From assembly GCA_913061145.1 (NCBI GenBank), contig CAJXUQ010000021.1:1-63331 (forward strand): a DNA stretch of 63,331 bases, written 5' to 3'. The first letter of the stretch is position 1, and each line of letters begins with the position of its first letter. Under the pieces are notes generated by a model. It did no database searches, was not told where the DNA came from, and saw only the letters and a program-made list of their open reading frames with translations. Below are positions 8,533 to 16,546 of this stretch, piece after piece. The translations under genes and the position numbers were made by a program. Origin of the DNA: an uncultured Haliea sp. GTDB lineage: Bacteria > Pseudomonadota > Gammaproteobacteria > Pseudomonadales > Halieaceae.

Positions 8533-10359
8533 TTACTGGCCACTGCCGTGGAGGTGATCGTATATCTGTTGCGCCAGGGTCGCACTAATTCCGTTGATTT
8601 TCTTCAACTCATCGACGTTGGCGTTCGCCACGCCGCTGGCACTGCCGAAATGCCGTAGCAGCTCGCGGCGGCGTTTGGCCCCTACTCCGGGAATCCCCTC
8701 CAGTGAGGATCGCTGGCGGGCCTTGTCGCGCCGCGCCCGATGCCCGGTTATGGCGAAGCGGTGTGCCTCGTCGCGTATCGATTGTATCAGGTGCAGCGCG
8801 GGGCTATCCCCGCGCAGCCGGGTTTCACGCCCTGTATCGCCACGGATCAGCGTTTCAAAACCGGCTTTGCGGGTGACCCCCTTGGCAACCCCGACGACCT
8901 CAATGCTGTTCAACTGCAATGCCTCGAGCACCTGCATGGCCTGCGCAACCTGCCCTTTGCCACCGTCGATGAAGAGGATGTCAGGCAGGCTACCCTCCCC
9001 GTCCTTCAGCCGTCGGTAGCGTCGCTCCAGCGCCTGCTGCATGGCCGCGTAGTCATCGCCGCCGGTAATGCCGTCAATATTGAAGCGCCGATAGTCGGAT
9101 TTACGCGGCCCGTTCTGGTCAAAGACCACGCAGGAAGCCACCGTGGCCTCACCGGAGCTGTGACTGATATCGAAGCATTCCATGCGTTCCGGCAGTGCCG
9201 GCAGATCCAGCAGTTCCTGTATCGCCTGCAACCGCTCCAGGGTGGATTGCCGGCCGGCCAGATGTGACTGCAGATTGGTCTCGGCGGTCTGTCGGGCAAG
9301 CTGCATCCAGCGCGCTCTCGCATCGCGCACATTGGCCCGGATACGCACGCGGCGCCCGGCCTGATGGGTCAGGGCCGCAGCCAGCGCCTCGCTGTCATCC
9401 GGCAGTTCCGTGACGATGATCTCGCCCGGTATAGGCCGCCCGCCTGCCAGGTAAAACTGGGGCAGGAATGCCGCGAGAACCTCAGCGCCCGTCTCGTCCA
9501 GCTTGAGGGGTGGGTACCAGGTTTTACTGCCCAGAACCTGCGCGTTGCGCACGAACAGCACCTGCACGCAGGCCCGGCCACCATCGACGGCGACGGCGAG
9601 TATGTCCAGTTCCCCGCTGGCACCCTCGATGCCCTGGCTGGCCTGAACATGCTGTAGCTGACTGATCTGGTCGCGATACACGGCAGCCTTTTCATACTCC
9701 AGCGCCGCCGCGGCCTGCTCCATGTCATCCGCGAGCCGCACAAGCAACTCCTGCGATTTACCCCCCAGAAACAACGCCGTGTTCTGGACCTGCTCTGCAT
9801 ACGCCTCGGCCGACACCAGGTTGACGCAGGGCGCCGTGCAACGGTCGATCTGGTACTGCAGGCAGGGTCGCGAGCGATTGCGAAAGAAGCTGTCCTCGCA
9901 CTGCCGCACGCGAAACACCTTTTGCAGGAAGTGCAGTGATTCACGCACCGACGAGGCTGAGGGGTAGGGTCCGAAGTAGCTGCCCTTGCGCCGTTTCCGC
10001 CCCCGGTGCAGGCTCAGGCGGGGGAACTCGTCGTCGGTGGAAAGGTAGATGTACGGATAGGATTTGTCGTCACGCAGCAGTATGTTGTAGGGCGGCCTGT
10101 GGCTCTTGATCAGATTGTGTTCCAGCAGCAGGGCGTCCACTTCCGTCGAGGTGACCGTGACCTGGATGTCCCGGATTCGTGCCACCAGCGCCATGGTCTT
10201 GGTCGTGAGCCCGCTGGCGCGGAAATAGCTGCTGACCCGCGCTTTCAGGTTGCGGGCCTTGCCCACATACAACAGCTCGGCGTCGGCACCGTACATCTGG
10301 TAAACGCCCGGACGCGTGGTGAGCTGTTTCAGGAAGCTCTCGGCATCGAAATCAGTCAC
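8533..10359 (-). CDS. uvrC: UvrABC system protein C (excinuclease)
   Basis: UvrC makes both incisions around DNA lesions bound by UvrB in nucleotide excision repair. The 608-residue protein has the GIY-YIG nuclease at the N-terminus (GVYQMYGADAELLYVGKA), a UVR motif at about 205-240, the RNase H-like C-terminal nuclease with FDISHSSGE and FIDGGKGQ, and two helix-hairpin-helix motifs at the end (LEGIPGVGAKRR). The start is a GTG at 10359 overlapping the murB stop (GTGA). The partner uvrA/uvrB genes are not in this window. Confidence 0.97.
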   Translation of the reverse strand: MTDFDAESFLKQLTTRPGVYQMYGADAELLYVGKARNLKARVSSYFRASGLTTKTMALVARIRDIQVTVTSTEVDALLLEHNLIKSHRPPYNILLRDDKSYPYIYLSTDDEFPRLSLHRGRKRRKGSYFGPYPSASSVRESLHFLQKVFRVRQCEDSFFRNRSRPCLQYQIDRCTAPCVNLVSAEAYAEQVQNTALFLGGKSQELLVRLADDMEQAAAALEYEKAAVYRDQISQLQHVQASQGIEGASGELDILAVAVDGGRACVQVLFVRNAQVLGSKTWYPPLKLDETGAEVLAAFLPQFYLAGGRPIPGEIIVTELPDDSEALAAALTHQAGRRVRIRANVRDARARWMQLARQTAETNLQSHLAGRQSTLERLQAIQELLDLPALPERMECFDISHSSGEATVASCVVFDQNGPRKSDYRRFNIDGITGGDDYAAMQQALERRYRRLKDGEGSLPDILFIDGGKGQVAQAMQVLEALQLNSIEVVGVAKGVTRKAGFETLIRGDTGRETRLRGDSPALHLIQSIRDEAHRFAITGHRARRDKARQRSSLEGIPGVGAKRRRELLRHFGSASGVANANVDELKKINGISATLAQQIYDHLHGSGQ

Positions 10360-11384
10360 CGCGCTACTCCGTAAACGCGCGGCTCCATTTCCAGTTGTAC
10401 CGCAAACTGCTGCGCGACGGTGGCCTGGATCTCGGCGGCCAGGGCCAGCAGGGGCGCTGCTGTATTCGCACCGTAGTTGACCAGCACCAGCGCGTGCCCG
10501 GGATGCACGCCAACACCCTCCGACTGGTGGCCTTTCCAGCCCGCTTGTTCAATCAGCCAGGCCGCTGCCAGTTTGCAGTACCGGGCATCCAGCGGAAACA
10601 CCGGCAAGTCCGGATAGCGGCCGCGCAGTGTATCTGCTTGATCTCGGGTGACAATCGGATTCTTGAAGAAACTGCCCACGTTGGGCTCCAGCGCGGGGTC
10701 CGGCAAGCGTGCGCGGCGCAGCGCGACTACGGCGTCGAATACCTGTTGCGGACTCGCATTGTCGCCGCAACCCCGCGCCTCCAGGGCCGCGCGCAGTGCG
10801 GGATACTCGGTGTTGGCCGCCGGCCTGCGTGCCAGGCGCAGGTCGACATGGGTAATGACCACACTGTCTGCCAGCGCCTGCTTGAACACGCTGTCACGGT
10901 AAGCAAATTCGCACGCAGCAGCGCTGAGGGTCAGCGGTGTGCCGTCGCTCACGCGGCGGGCGTGAACGGCGACAACAAAGGCGGCGACTTCACGGCCATA
11001 GGCGCCGATATTCTGGATAGGCGCTGCGCCGACGGTGCCGGGGATCAGCGCCAGGTTCTCGAGGCCGTAGTAACCGCGCGACAATGTCCACACCACGAGC
11101 GCGTGCCAGTTTTCACCGGCGCCAACGCGCAGTGTGATGAACTCGCGTCCGTCTTCCAGCAGCTCCCGCCCCGACAGCCGCACGAGCAGGGCCAATGCAG
11201 CCAGCTGCGGCTGCAGCACCACATTGCTGCCTTCGCCAAGCGGCAGCACCGGCAGTGCCCGGGCCCGCGCCCACGCCAGCGCGGACTCGACCTCGGCGAC
11301 CGAGTGTACGCTACGCAGTGCCTGCGCCTGTGCACGCAGGCGCAGGGTATTCGGCGGTTGCAGGGACTCGAGGGCATCATCCAT
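10356..11384 (-). CDS. murB: UDP-N-acetylenolpyruvoylglucosamine reductase
   Basis: MurB reduces UDP-GlcNAc-enolpyruvate to UDP-MurNAc, a cytoplasmic FAD/NADPH step of peptidoglycan synthesis. The open frame extends upstream to 11789, but homology starts at the ATG at 11384 ([16 protein letters not shown]), which overlaps the ptp stop by 8 nt. The 342-residue product has FAD-binding GEGSNVVL, NIGAYGREV, the catalytic serine block NVGSFFKNP and the C-terminal glutamate in LEMEPRVYG, all of the type I (E. coli-like) enzyme. Confidence 0.96.
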   Translation of the reverse strand: MDDALESLQPPNTLRLRAQAQALRSVHSVAEVESALAWARARALPVLPLGEGSNVVLQPQLAALALLVRLSGRELLEDGREFITLRVGAGENWHALVVWTLSRGYYGLENLALIPGTVGAAPIQNIGAYGREVAAFVVAVHARRVSDGTPLTLSAAACEFAYRDSVFKQALADSVVITHVDLRLARRPAANTEYPALRAALEARGCGDNASPQQVFDAVVALRRARLPDPALEPNVGSFFKNPIVTRDQADTLRGRYPDLPVFPLDARYCKLAAAWLIEQAGWKGHQSEGVGVHPGHALVLVNYGANTAAPLLALAAEIQATVAQQFAVQLEMEPRVYGVAR

Positions 11385-11865
11385 GCTGCAGCAGCTCAGC
11401 CAGCAAACCGTCACTGGCCGCCTCGACCAGTTCCAGCACCCGCAGGAATCCGTCACCTTCGCCGTAGTACGGATCCGGTACTTCGCGTTCCGGAAGGTCG
11501 GGGGCAAAGTCCAGGAACAGCCCGATGTGCCCCGCGTAATCGAGCGGCGACTCCCGGCGCAGCACCTCGAGATTGGATTCGTCCATTGCCAGCATGTAAT
11601 CGAAGGTGTAGTAGTCTTCCCAGCACAACGGGCGTGCGCGCAGGGCCTCCAGATCGTAACCACGACGTCGCGCGGCGGCGATACTGCGCGCATCCGGCGG
11701 CTTGCCGCTGTGCCAGTCAGCGGTGCCACAGGAGTCTGCGTATATGCGGTGCTCAAGCCCGCGGTCTGCAACCCGCTTCCGGAATACACCTTCGGCCGTG
11801 GGCGAGCGACAAATATTGCCCAGGCAGACGAACAGCACGCGCTGGGTAGAGGGCGACGCGCTCAC
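11377..11865 (-). CDS. Low-molecular-weight protein-tyrosine phosphatase
   Basis: A cytoplasmic phosphatase that may act on tyrosine kinases of polysaccharide export; its real substrate is unknown here. The 162 residues begin with the P-loop CLGNICRSP (nucleophile C14, R20) and contain the general-acid aspartate D131 in DPYYG. The start is a GTG overlapping the kdsB stop by 4 nt. Linkage between kdsB and murB is conserved in Pseudomonas as I recall it. Confidence 0.93.
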   Translation of the reverse strand: MSASPSTQRVLFVCLGNICRSPTAEGVFRKRVADRGLEHRIYADSCGTADWHSGKPPDARSIAAARRRGYDLEALRARPLCWEDYYTFDYMLAMDESNLEVLRRESPLDYAGHIGLFLDFAPDLPEREVPDPYYGEGDGFLRVLELVEAASDGLLAELLQHG

Positions 11866-12626
11866 AGCGAGACTCCGAAGCGCGCGCGGACGGCTGCCAG
11901 GTCATTGGGCGTGTCCACCCCGCCAGGCACCTCGGCGACGGCCTCAGCAACGTGGATACTCACGCCGTGATACAGGGCTCGCAGCTGTTCCAGCTGTTCC
12001 AGCTGTTCCAGCGGCGCAGGCGACCAGCCAACATACTGATGGAGGAAGCTGACCCGGTAGGCATAGATACCCACGTGCCGGAACCAGACGCCTTCGGCGG
12101 GCAGGCTTGCGGCGGCTGCGGCAAAGGCATCACGCGGCCAGGGCACCGGTGCGCGACTGAAATAGAGCGCCCTGCCCTGCGCGTCGCTCACGACTTTCAC
12201 CGCATTCGGATCACGCAAGGTCTCCAGCGTTGTGATCGGTACGCACAGGGTGGCAATGCCGCATGCGGGGTGTGCCGCGAGATTGCCTGCGACCTGGTCG
12301 ATGACGGCAGGCGGAATCAGGGGCTCATCACCCTGTACGTTGACCACTATGGCGTCCCCCGGCAGTTGCAGCATATGCGCAACCTCTGCCAGGCGATCTG
12401 TCCCCGAGGGATGAGCGGCAGCGGTCAGCAACGCGTCGGCACCAAAGCGTTCCGCAGCCTGGACAATGCGCGCGTCGTCAGTCGCCACGACCACGCGGTC
12501 TGCTCCACTCTGCCGCGCCTGCTCCCAGACCCGCTGGACCATGGGCCGGCCTGCAATGTCCAGCAGGGGTTTGCCGGGCAGTCTGGTTGAGGCGTAGCGT
12601 GCGGGAATGACAACGGTGAAATGCAT
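11862..12626 (-). CDS. kdsB: 3-deoxy-manno-octulosonate cytidylyltransferase
   Basis: KdsB activates Kdo as CMP-Kdo for lipopolysaccharide core synthesis. From the ATG at 12626, 254 residues, normal length. It shows [19 protein letters not shown] at 3-21, [16 protein letters not shown] and GIYAYR. Three exact 9-bp copies of CAGCTGTTC (11982-12008, plus strand) encode the LEQLEQLEQ part of the usual PLEQxExLEQLR segment, so the protein is not lengthened. The gap to lpxK is only 13 nt, leaving no room for the small Trm112-like gene found there in Pseudomonas and E. coli. Confidence 0.97.
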   Translation of the reverse strand: MHFTVVIPARYASTRLPGKPLLDIAGRPMVQRVWEQARQSGADRVVVATDDARIVQAAERFGADALLTAAAHPSGTDRLAEVAHMLQLPGDAIVVNVQGDEPLIPPAVIDQVAGNLAAHPACGIATLCVPITTLETLRDPNAVKVVSDAQGRALYFSRAPVPWPRDAFAAAAASLPAEGVWFRHVGIYAYRVSFLHQYVGWSPAPLEQLEQLEQLRALYHGVSIHVAEAVAEVPGGVDTPNDLAAVRARFGVSL

Positions 12627-12639
12627 AGTGTCTACAGGC

Positions 12640-13629
12640 TCAAGGCGTCCGGGTAGCCAGTGCGGCAATACGGTCGACGACGGTCTCGGGCAAGCGCGCA
12701 CTGATTTTCAGATACCAGTGATTTACGCCTGCGAACGCCCGACATTTTACCGCGTCCTTCTCCGTCATGATAACCGGCGCATCGTCCAGTACAGTGATAT
12801 CTCTGGCACTGAACCGGTGGTGATCCGGAAAATTGTGTGCAATGACGCGATAGCCCATCGCCGTGAGCGTCGCCTGAAATTGCTGCGGCTGTCCGATGCC
12901 GGCGACCGCGTGCACCCGCGCACCCGCTCCGGGAGGGCTTTGCCCCGGCATGGGCCGCAGCGCAAACACACCGTCAACGTCCAGGGTTAAGCCTGTCTCT
13001 ACCGCTGTGCCCCCGCGCCACAGCAGCGCATCCACTGTCTTGAGGCGAGACGGCGGTTCGCGCAGGGGTCCTGCCGGCAAACAGAAACCGTTGCCCAAGC
13101 CGCGCTCTGCATCCAGCACGGCGATCTCGAAGTCCCGCGCAAGAGCGTAATGCTGTAGGCCGTCATCGCAGAGCACGATATCCACAGGGTGCTGCGCCAA
13201 CAGGCTGCGCACCGCCGCGGGCCGATCCGGATCGACAACACAGGGTGCGCCGGTGCGCTGGAAAATCAGCAGCGGTTCGTCGCCGCAATCCGCCGCGCTG
13301 CTGGTCGCAGAGACGGTATGCGGGAAGCTGCCGGACCCGTTGGCGCCGTAGCCGCGGCTGACCACGCCCGGTCGCAGGCCGCGCGCTTGCAGCGCCTCGA
13401 CCAGCGCGACGATCACCGGGGTTTTGCCGGTGCCGCCCAGGGTAATGTTGCCGACGATCACCACCGGGACTGGGGCCCGGTAGGCCTTGCACACCCCCAG
13501 GCGATAAAGCAGCCGCCGCAGCGCCGCCACAGCGCGGTAGACCGCTTCCAGCGGCCGCAACAGCCAGGTCCAGCACGCGCCTTCGTACCAGCCTCGCAGC
13601 AGGGCCGCTTCGATCCCTCGGCTAGTCAC
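12640..13629 (-). CDS. lpxK: Tetraacyldisaccharide 4'-kinase
   Basis: LpxK phosphorylates the 4' position of the lipid A precursor at the inner membrane. The GTG at 13629 overlaps the msbA stop by 8 nt, has AGGAG just upstream and gives 329 residues; the open frame runs further up but inside msbA. It has an N-terminal membrane-proximal helix, Walker [13 protein letters not shown] near residue 60, and the DDGLQHYAL block. It is transcribed with the MsbA flippase, its pathway neighbour. Confidence 0.96.
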   Translation of the reverse strand: MTSRGIEAALLRGWYEGACWTWLLRPLEAVYRAVAALRRLLYRLGVCKAYRAPVPVVIVGNITLGGTGKTPVIVALVEALQARGLRPGVVSRGYGANGSGSFPHTVSATSSAADCGDEPLLIFQRTGAPCVVDPDRPAAVRSLLAQHPVDIVLCDDGLQHYALARDFEIAVLDAERGLGNGFCLPAGPLREPPSRLKTVDALLWRGGTAVETGLTLDVDGVFALRPMPGQSPPGAGARVHAVAGIGQPQQFQATLTAMGYRVIAHNFPDHHRFSARDITVLDDAPVIMTEKDAVKCRAFAGVNHWYLKISARLPETVVDRIAALATRTP

Positions 13630-15436
13630 TGAACTCCTGATGATACAGCTGTGCGTACAGACCGCCCTGGGCCAGCAACTCCTCGTGACTGCCTGCGGCG
13701 ACAATACGTCCCGCATCCATGACCACGATACGATCAGCCCGTTCTACCGTAGACAGGCGGTGCGCGATAACGATACTGGTGCGGTTGCGCATGATGGTAT
13801 CCAGAGCCCGTTGAATACGGTGCTCCGATTCATTATCCAAAGCCGATGTCGCCTCGTCCAGGATGAGCACAGGCGCATCCTTGAGGATGGCGCGGGCAAT
13901 CGCCAGCCGCTGGCGCTGGCCACCGCTCAGCCCACCGCCATCGTCACCCAGTTCGGTATCCAGTCCATCGGGGAGCCGCTCGATAAACTCCATCGCGTGG
14001 GCCGACTGGCAGGCCGCGATCACATCCTCCCGGCTGGCCCCCGACAGGTCGCCGTAGGCGACGTTGTTGATTACGCTGTCCTGGAACAGGGTGACGTCCT
14101 GAGACACCATCGCCAGCTGGCGGCGCAGGTTCGCCAATTCGTAATCCGCGATGGAGACCCCGTCCAGCGTGATGTCGCCGTTCTGCAGCGGGTAAAAACG
14201 TGCAAGCAGCTGGATCAGCGTGCTCTTGCCGCTGCCCGAGCGACCAACGAGTGCCACCGCCTCCCCCGCCCGGATACTCAGGTTGAGTCCGCTGAGGACC
14301 TCCTGCGTGGTGCCGGGGTAGCTGAAGCTGACGTCGCGCAGCACGATGTCGCCCCGGGCGCGGTCCACGCGATAGGTTCCCGTGTCCTGCTCGTCATCCA
14401 GATCCAGCTGCGCGAAGATGTCTTCGGCGGCGGCCAGCCCCCGCTGAATAATGCTCTGAATGCTGCTGACCTGGCGAATTGGCTTGCCCAGCAGGCCCGC
14501 GGCCGTCAGAAAAGCAACCAGGGAACCTGCGCTGAAGCCGCTGAGGATTTCCGGGTTGAGCGCGAACCAGACCAGTGCGCCCAGTGCGATGGACAGCATG
14601 GTCTGTATCACCGGGGTGCTGAACGCATCGACAAAGGCCAACTTGAGGCTTTGATTGCGGTTGTACTCACTGGCGGCAGCAAAGCGTGCGCTCTGCTGCG
14701 CCTGCCCCCCGAACAGGCGCACCTCCCGGTAGCCGCCAATACTCTCATTGGACACCTGGGTGACATCGCCCATGGAATCCTGAATCCGCCGACTGTAGCG
14801 CCGGAAATGCTTGCCGACAACGCTTACCACCACCGCGATACAGGGGGCGACCAGCATAAACACCAGGCTTAAACGCCAGTTGAGGTAGAACAGGTACCCC
14901 AAGAGGCCTATCACGGTGAGCCCCTCCCCGACCACCACTTTCAGTGCCTTCGTAGCGGCGCCAGTGATCTGCTCCACGTTGTAGGTGATTTTGGAAATCA
15001 GCACCCCCTGGCTATTGTTGTCATAGTAGCTGCTGGGCGCCAGTTGCATCTTGTCGAACAATTCGATGCGCAGCTGGTGAATCAGGTTGCGGGCTACGTG
15101 GTTCATGAAGTAGTTGCCGGCGAAGTACCCCATGGAACGGGTGAAGGCCAGCACGATCATGGCAATCGGCACACCGATGCGGGCAAATTCGAGCCGTGTC
15201 ATGTCGCCCGCGTCCAGCAGCGCATAGGCAGCGCGCGCGACCAGGCCGGATTCGGCTTTGTCTGACTCATTCAGCGAATCGAGCAGGAACTGCATGAGGT
15301 CGGCCAACAGCACATTGCCGATGGAATAGACCACATAGCCGGCGATACTGAGCGCAAACAGATACCAGTAGGGCAACACATAGGAGAGCAGGCGCCGATA
15401 CAGCTGCCAGTCGCTGGGTCGATCCTGGTCAGTCAC
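13622..15436 (-). CDS. msbA: Lipid A export ABC transporter, ATP-binding/permease
   Basis: MsbA flips lipid A-core across the inner membrane using ATP. The 604-residue half-transporter has six transmembrane helices in its first 320 residues and a C-terminal ATPase with Walker A GRSGSGKST, Q-loop VSQDVTLFQD, signature LSGGQRQRLAIARA, Walker B VLILDEATSALD and the His switch IAHRLSTV. It starts with GTG overlapping the exbD stop by 8 nt and is followed directly by lpxK. Confidence 0.97.
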   Translation of the reverse strand: MTDQDRPSDWQLYRRLLSYVLPYWYLFALSIAGYVVYSIGNVLLADLMQFLLDSLNESDKAESGLVARAAYALLDAGDMTRLEFARIGVPIAMIVLAFTRSMGYFAGNYFMNHVARNLIHQLRIELFDKMQLAPSSYYDNNSQGVLISKITYNVEQITGAATKALKVVVGEGLTVIGLLGYLFYLNWRLSLVFMLVAPCIAVVVSVVGKHFRRYSRRIQDSMGDVTQVSNESIGGYREVRLFGGQAQQSARFAAASEYNRNQSLKLAFVDAFSTPVIQTMLSIALGALVWFALNPEILSGFSAGSLVAFLTAAGLLGKPIRQVSSIQSIIQRGLAAAEDIFAQLDLDDEQDTGTYRVDRARGDIVLRDVSFSYPGTTQEVLSGLNLSIRAGEAVALVGRSGSGKSTLIQLLARFYPLQNGDITLDGVSIADYELANLRRQLAMVSQDVTLFQDSVINNVAYGDLSGASREDVIAACQSAHAMEFIERLPDGLDTELGDDGGGLSGGQRQRLAIARAILKDAPVLILDEATSALDNESEHRIQRALDTIMRNRTSIVIAHRLSTVERADRIVVMDAGRIVAAGSHEELLAQGGLYAQLYHQEFSD

Positions 15437-15860
15437 TGGCGGCTGCCTCGGCAGGCATTCGAGTGCTGATGTTCATGTGTACAAAGCCCATCTGGCCCGC
15501 CGCATCCATGGCGCGCACCACATCCTGGTGGGCTGCCTGTGCATCGGCTGCAATCACCAGCGGCAGCGTCGTGTCACCGGCAGACACCTTGTAGATCGCC
15601 GCCTGTAGTGTCCGCACGCGGTTATCCACCAACGGCTGCCCGTTCACGCGGTAGCGCCCATCTTCATCCACCAAGACCTCCACCTGCTGCTCCGTGACCG
15701 CCCTGGGCTCGCCGGCGGCCTCAGGCAGATCCAGGGTAAGCTGGGTCTCGCGGGTGAAAGTTGTCGACACCATGAAAAAAATGAGCAGGAGAAATACCAC
15801 ATCAATCAGCGGCGTGAGATTCACGCCGACTTCGGCGGCTTGCTGGCGGCGGAACCTCAA
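15429..15860 (-). CDS. exbD: ExbD/TolR-family biopolymer transport protein
   Basis: An inner-membrane proton-channel partner of ExbB that energises TonB-type or related envelope transport. The 143 residues have one N-terminal helix preceded by a short cytoplasmic tail, with the proton-relay Asp in VNLTPLIDVVFLLLIFF, then a periplasmic domain. The start codon is TTG, overlapping the exbB stop (TTGA). Clustering with msbA/lpxK rather than with tonB is shared with Pseudomonas and leaves its exact client open. Confidence 0.92.
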   Translation of the reverse strand: MRFRRQQAAEVGVNLTPLIDVVFLLLIFFMVSTTFTRETQLTLDLPEAAGEPRAVTEQQVEVLVDEDGRYRVNGQPLVDNRVRTLQAAIYKVSAGDTTLPLVIAADAQAAHQDVVRAMDAAGQMGFVHMNISTRMPAEAAASD

Positions 15861-16480
15861 GTGCGCTCGTCCCGCCGCTCATCACTGTGCAGAGCGTCCA
15901 TCAGTTTGATGGTCTCCTGTTCCAGCCCCACCACGATGGCGTCAATCCGACCGACGAAGTAGCGGTGCATGACCAGGGCCGGAATCGCTACCGCGAGGCC
16001 CGCCGCTGTGGTGATCAGCGCTTCGGAAATACCGCCGGCCAGGGCACTGGCATTACCTGTGCCCTGGGCCATGATCTGCGCGAAAACCTTGATCATGCCG
16101 ACCACGGTGCCCAGCAGTCCAAGCAGGGGTGCGACCGCCGCAATGGTGCCCAGGGTATTCAGGTAGCGTTCCAGGTCGTGTACGACGTGGCTCGCGGCGT
16201 CCTGGATACTCTCCTTCATCACCTCGCGGCCGTGGTTGGCATTGGCCAACCCCGCTGCCAGTATGCGCCCCAACGGGGAAGACTGCCGCAGGCTGCGCAG
16301 ACGCTGGGTGTCCAGCTCCCCGGCCTTCAGCTGCTTCCACACGGTAGCGAGCAGGTGCGGCGGCGCGATCTTTTTGGGATTCAGTGTGTACAGGCGCTCA
16401 ACGCAGATCGCCAGCGCGAGGATAGAACAGAGCAGGATAAGCACCATCAGCCAACCGCCCGCCGTTACGAGTTCCAGCAC
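15857..16480 (-). CDS. exbB: MotA/TolQ/ExbB proton-channel family protein
   Basis: The 207-residue inner-membrane protein pairs with the ExbD homologue to form a proton-driven motor. It has an N-terminal helix (GGWLMVLILLCSILALAICV) and two further helices in the conserved block around TIAAVAPLLGLLGTVVGMI and ALITTAAGLAVAIPALVMH. The start is the GTG at 16480, 23 nt after a predicted transcription start. It heads the long overlapping leftward unit that runs to pgsA. Confidence 0.93.
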   Translation of the reverse strand: MLELVTAGGWLMVLILLCSILALAICVERLYTLNPKKIAPPHLLATVWKQLKAGELDTQRLRSLRQSSPLGRILAAGLANANHGREVMKESIQDAASHVVHDLERYLNTLGTIAAVAPLLGLLGTVVGMIKVFAQIMAQGTGNASALAGGISEALITTAAGLAVAIPALVMHRYFVGRIDAIVVGLEQETIKLMDALHSDERRDERT

Positions 16481-16509
16481 AATCGATGTCCATTGCCAGT
16501 GTGGCCTGC

Positions 16510-16538
16510 ATTATACGCACAGGCCAGAGGCCTGCGAA
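16510..16538 (-). promoter_or_regulatory. Promoter of the exbB-msbA-pgsA unit, with palindromic spacer
   Basis: On the minus strand TTCGCA (16538-16533), 17-bp spacer, perfect TATAAT (16515-16510). The spacer contains the inverted repeat CAGGCC-TCT-GGCCTG (16534-16520), reaching into the -35 element, which could be an operator or a hairpin after comEC. Confidence 0.65.
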
Positions 16539-16546
16539 ACTGCGCA

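Noticed and set aside
11385-11789. N-terminal extension of MurB
   Set aside because: The frame is open but lies inside the ptp gene; conserved MurB sequence begins at 11384.
10395-11849. 484-residue plus-strand open frame
   Set aside because: Antisense to murB and ptp; no coding signature.
11982-12008. Short tandem repeats as a CRISPR or regulatory array
   Set aside because: The repeat is 9 bp without spacers and lies in coding frame within kdsB.
13640-14872. 410-residue plus-strand open frame
   Set aside because: Antisense shadow of msbA with no start signal or domain.
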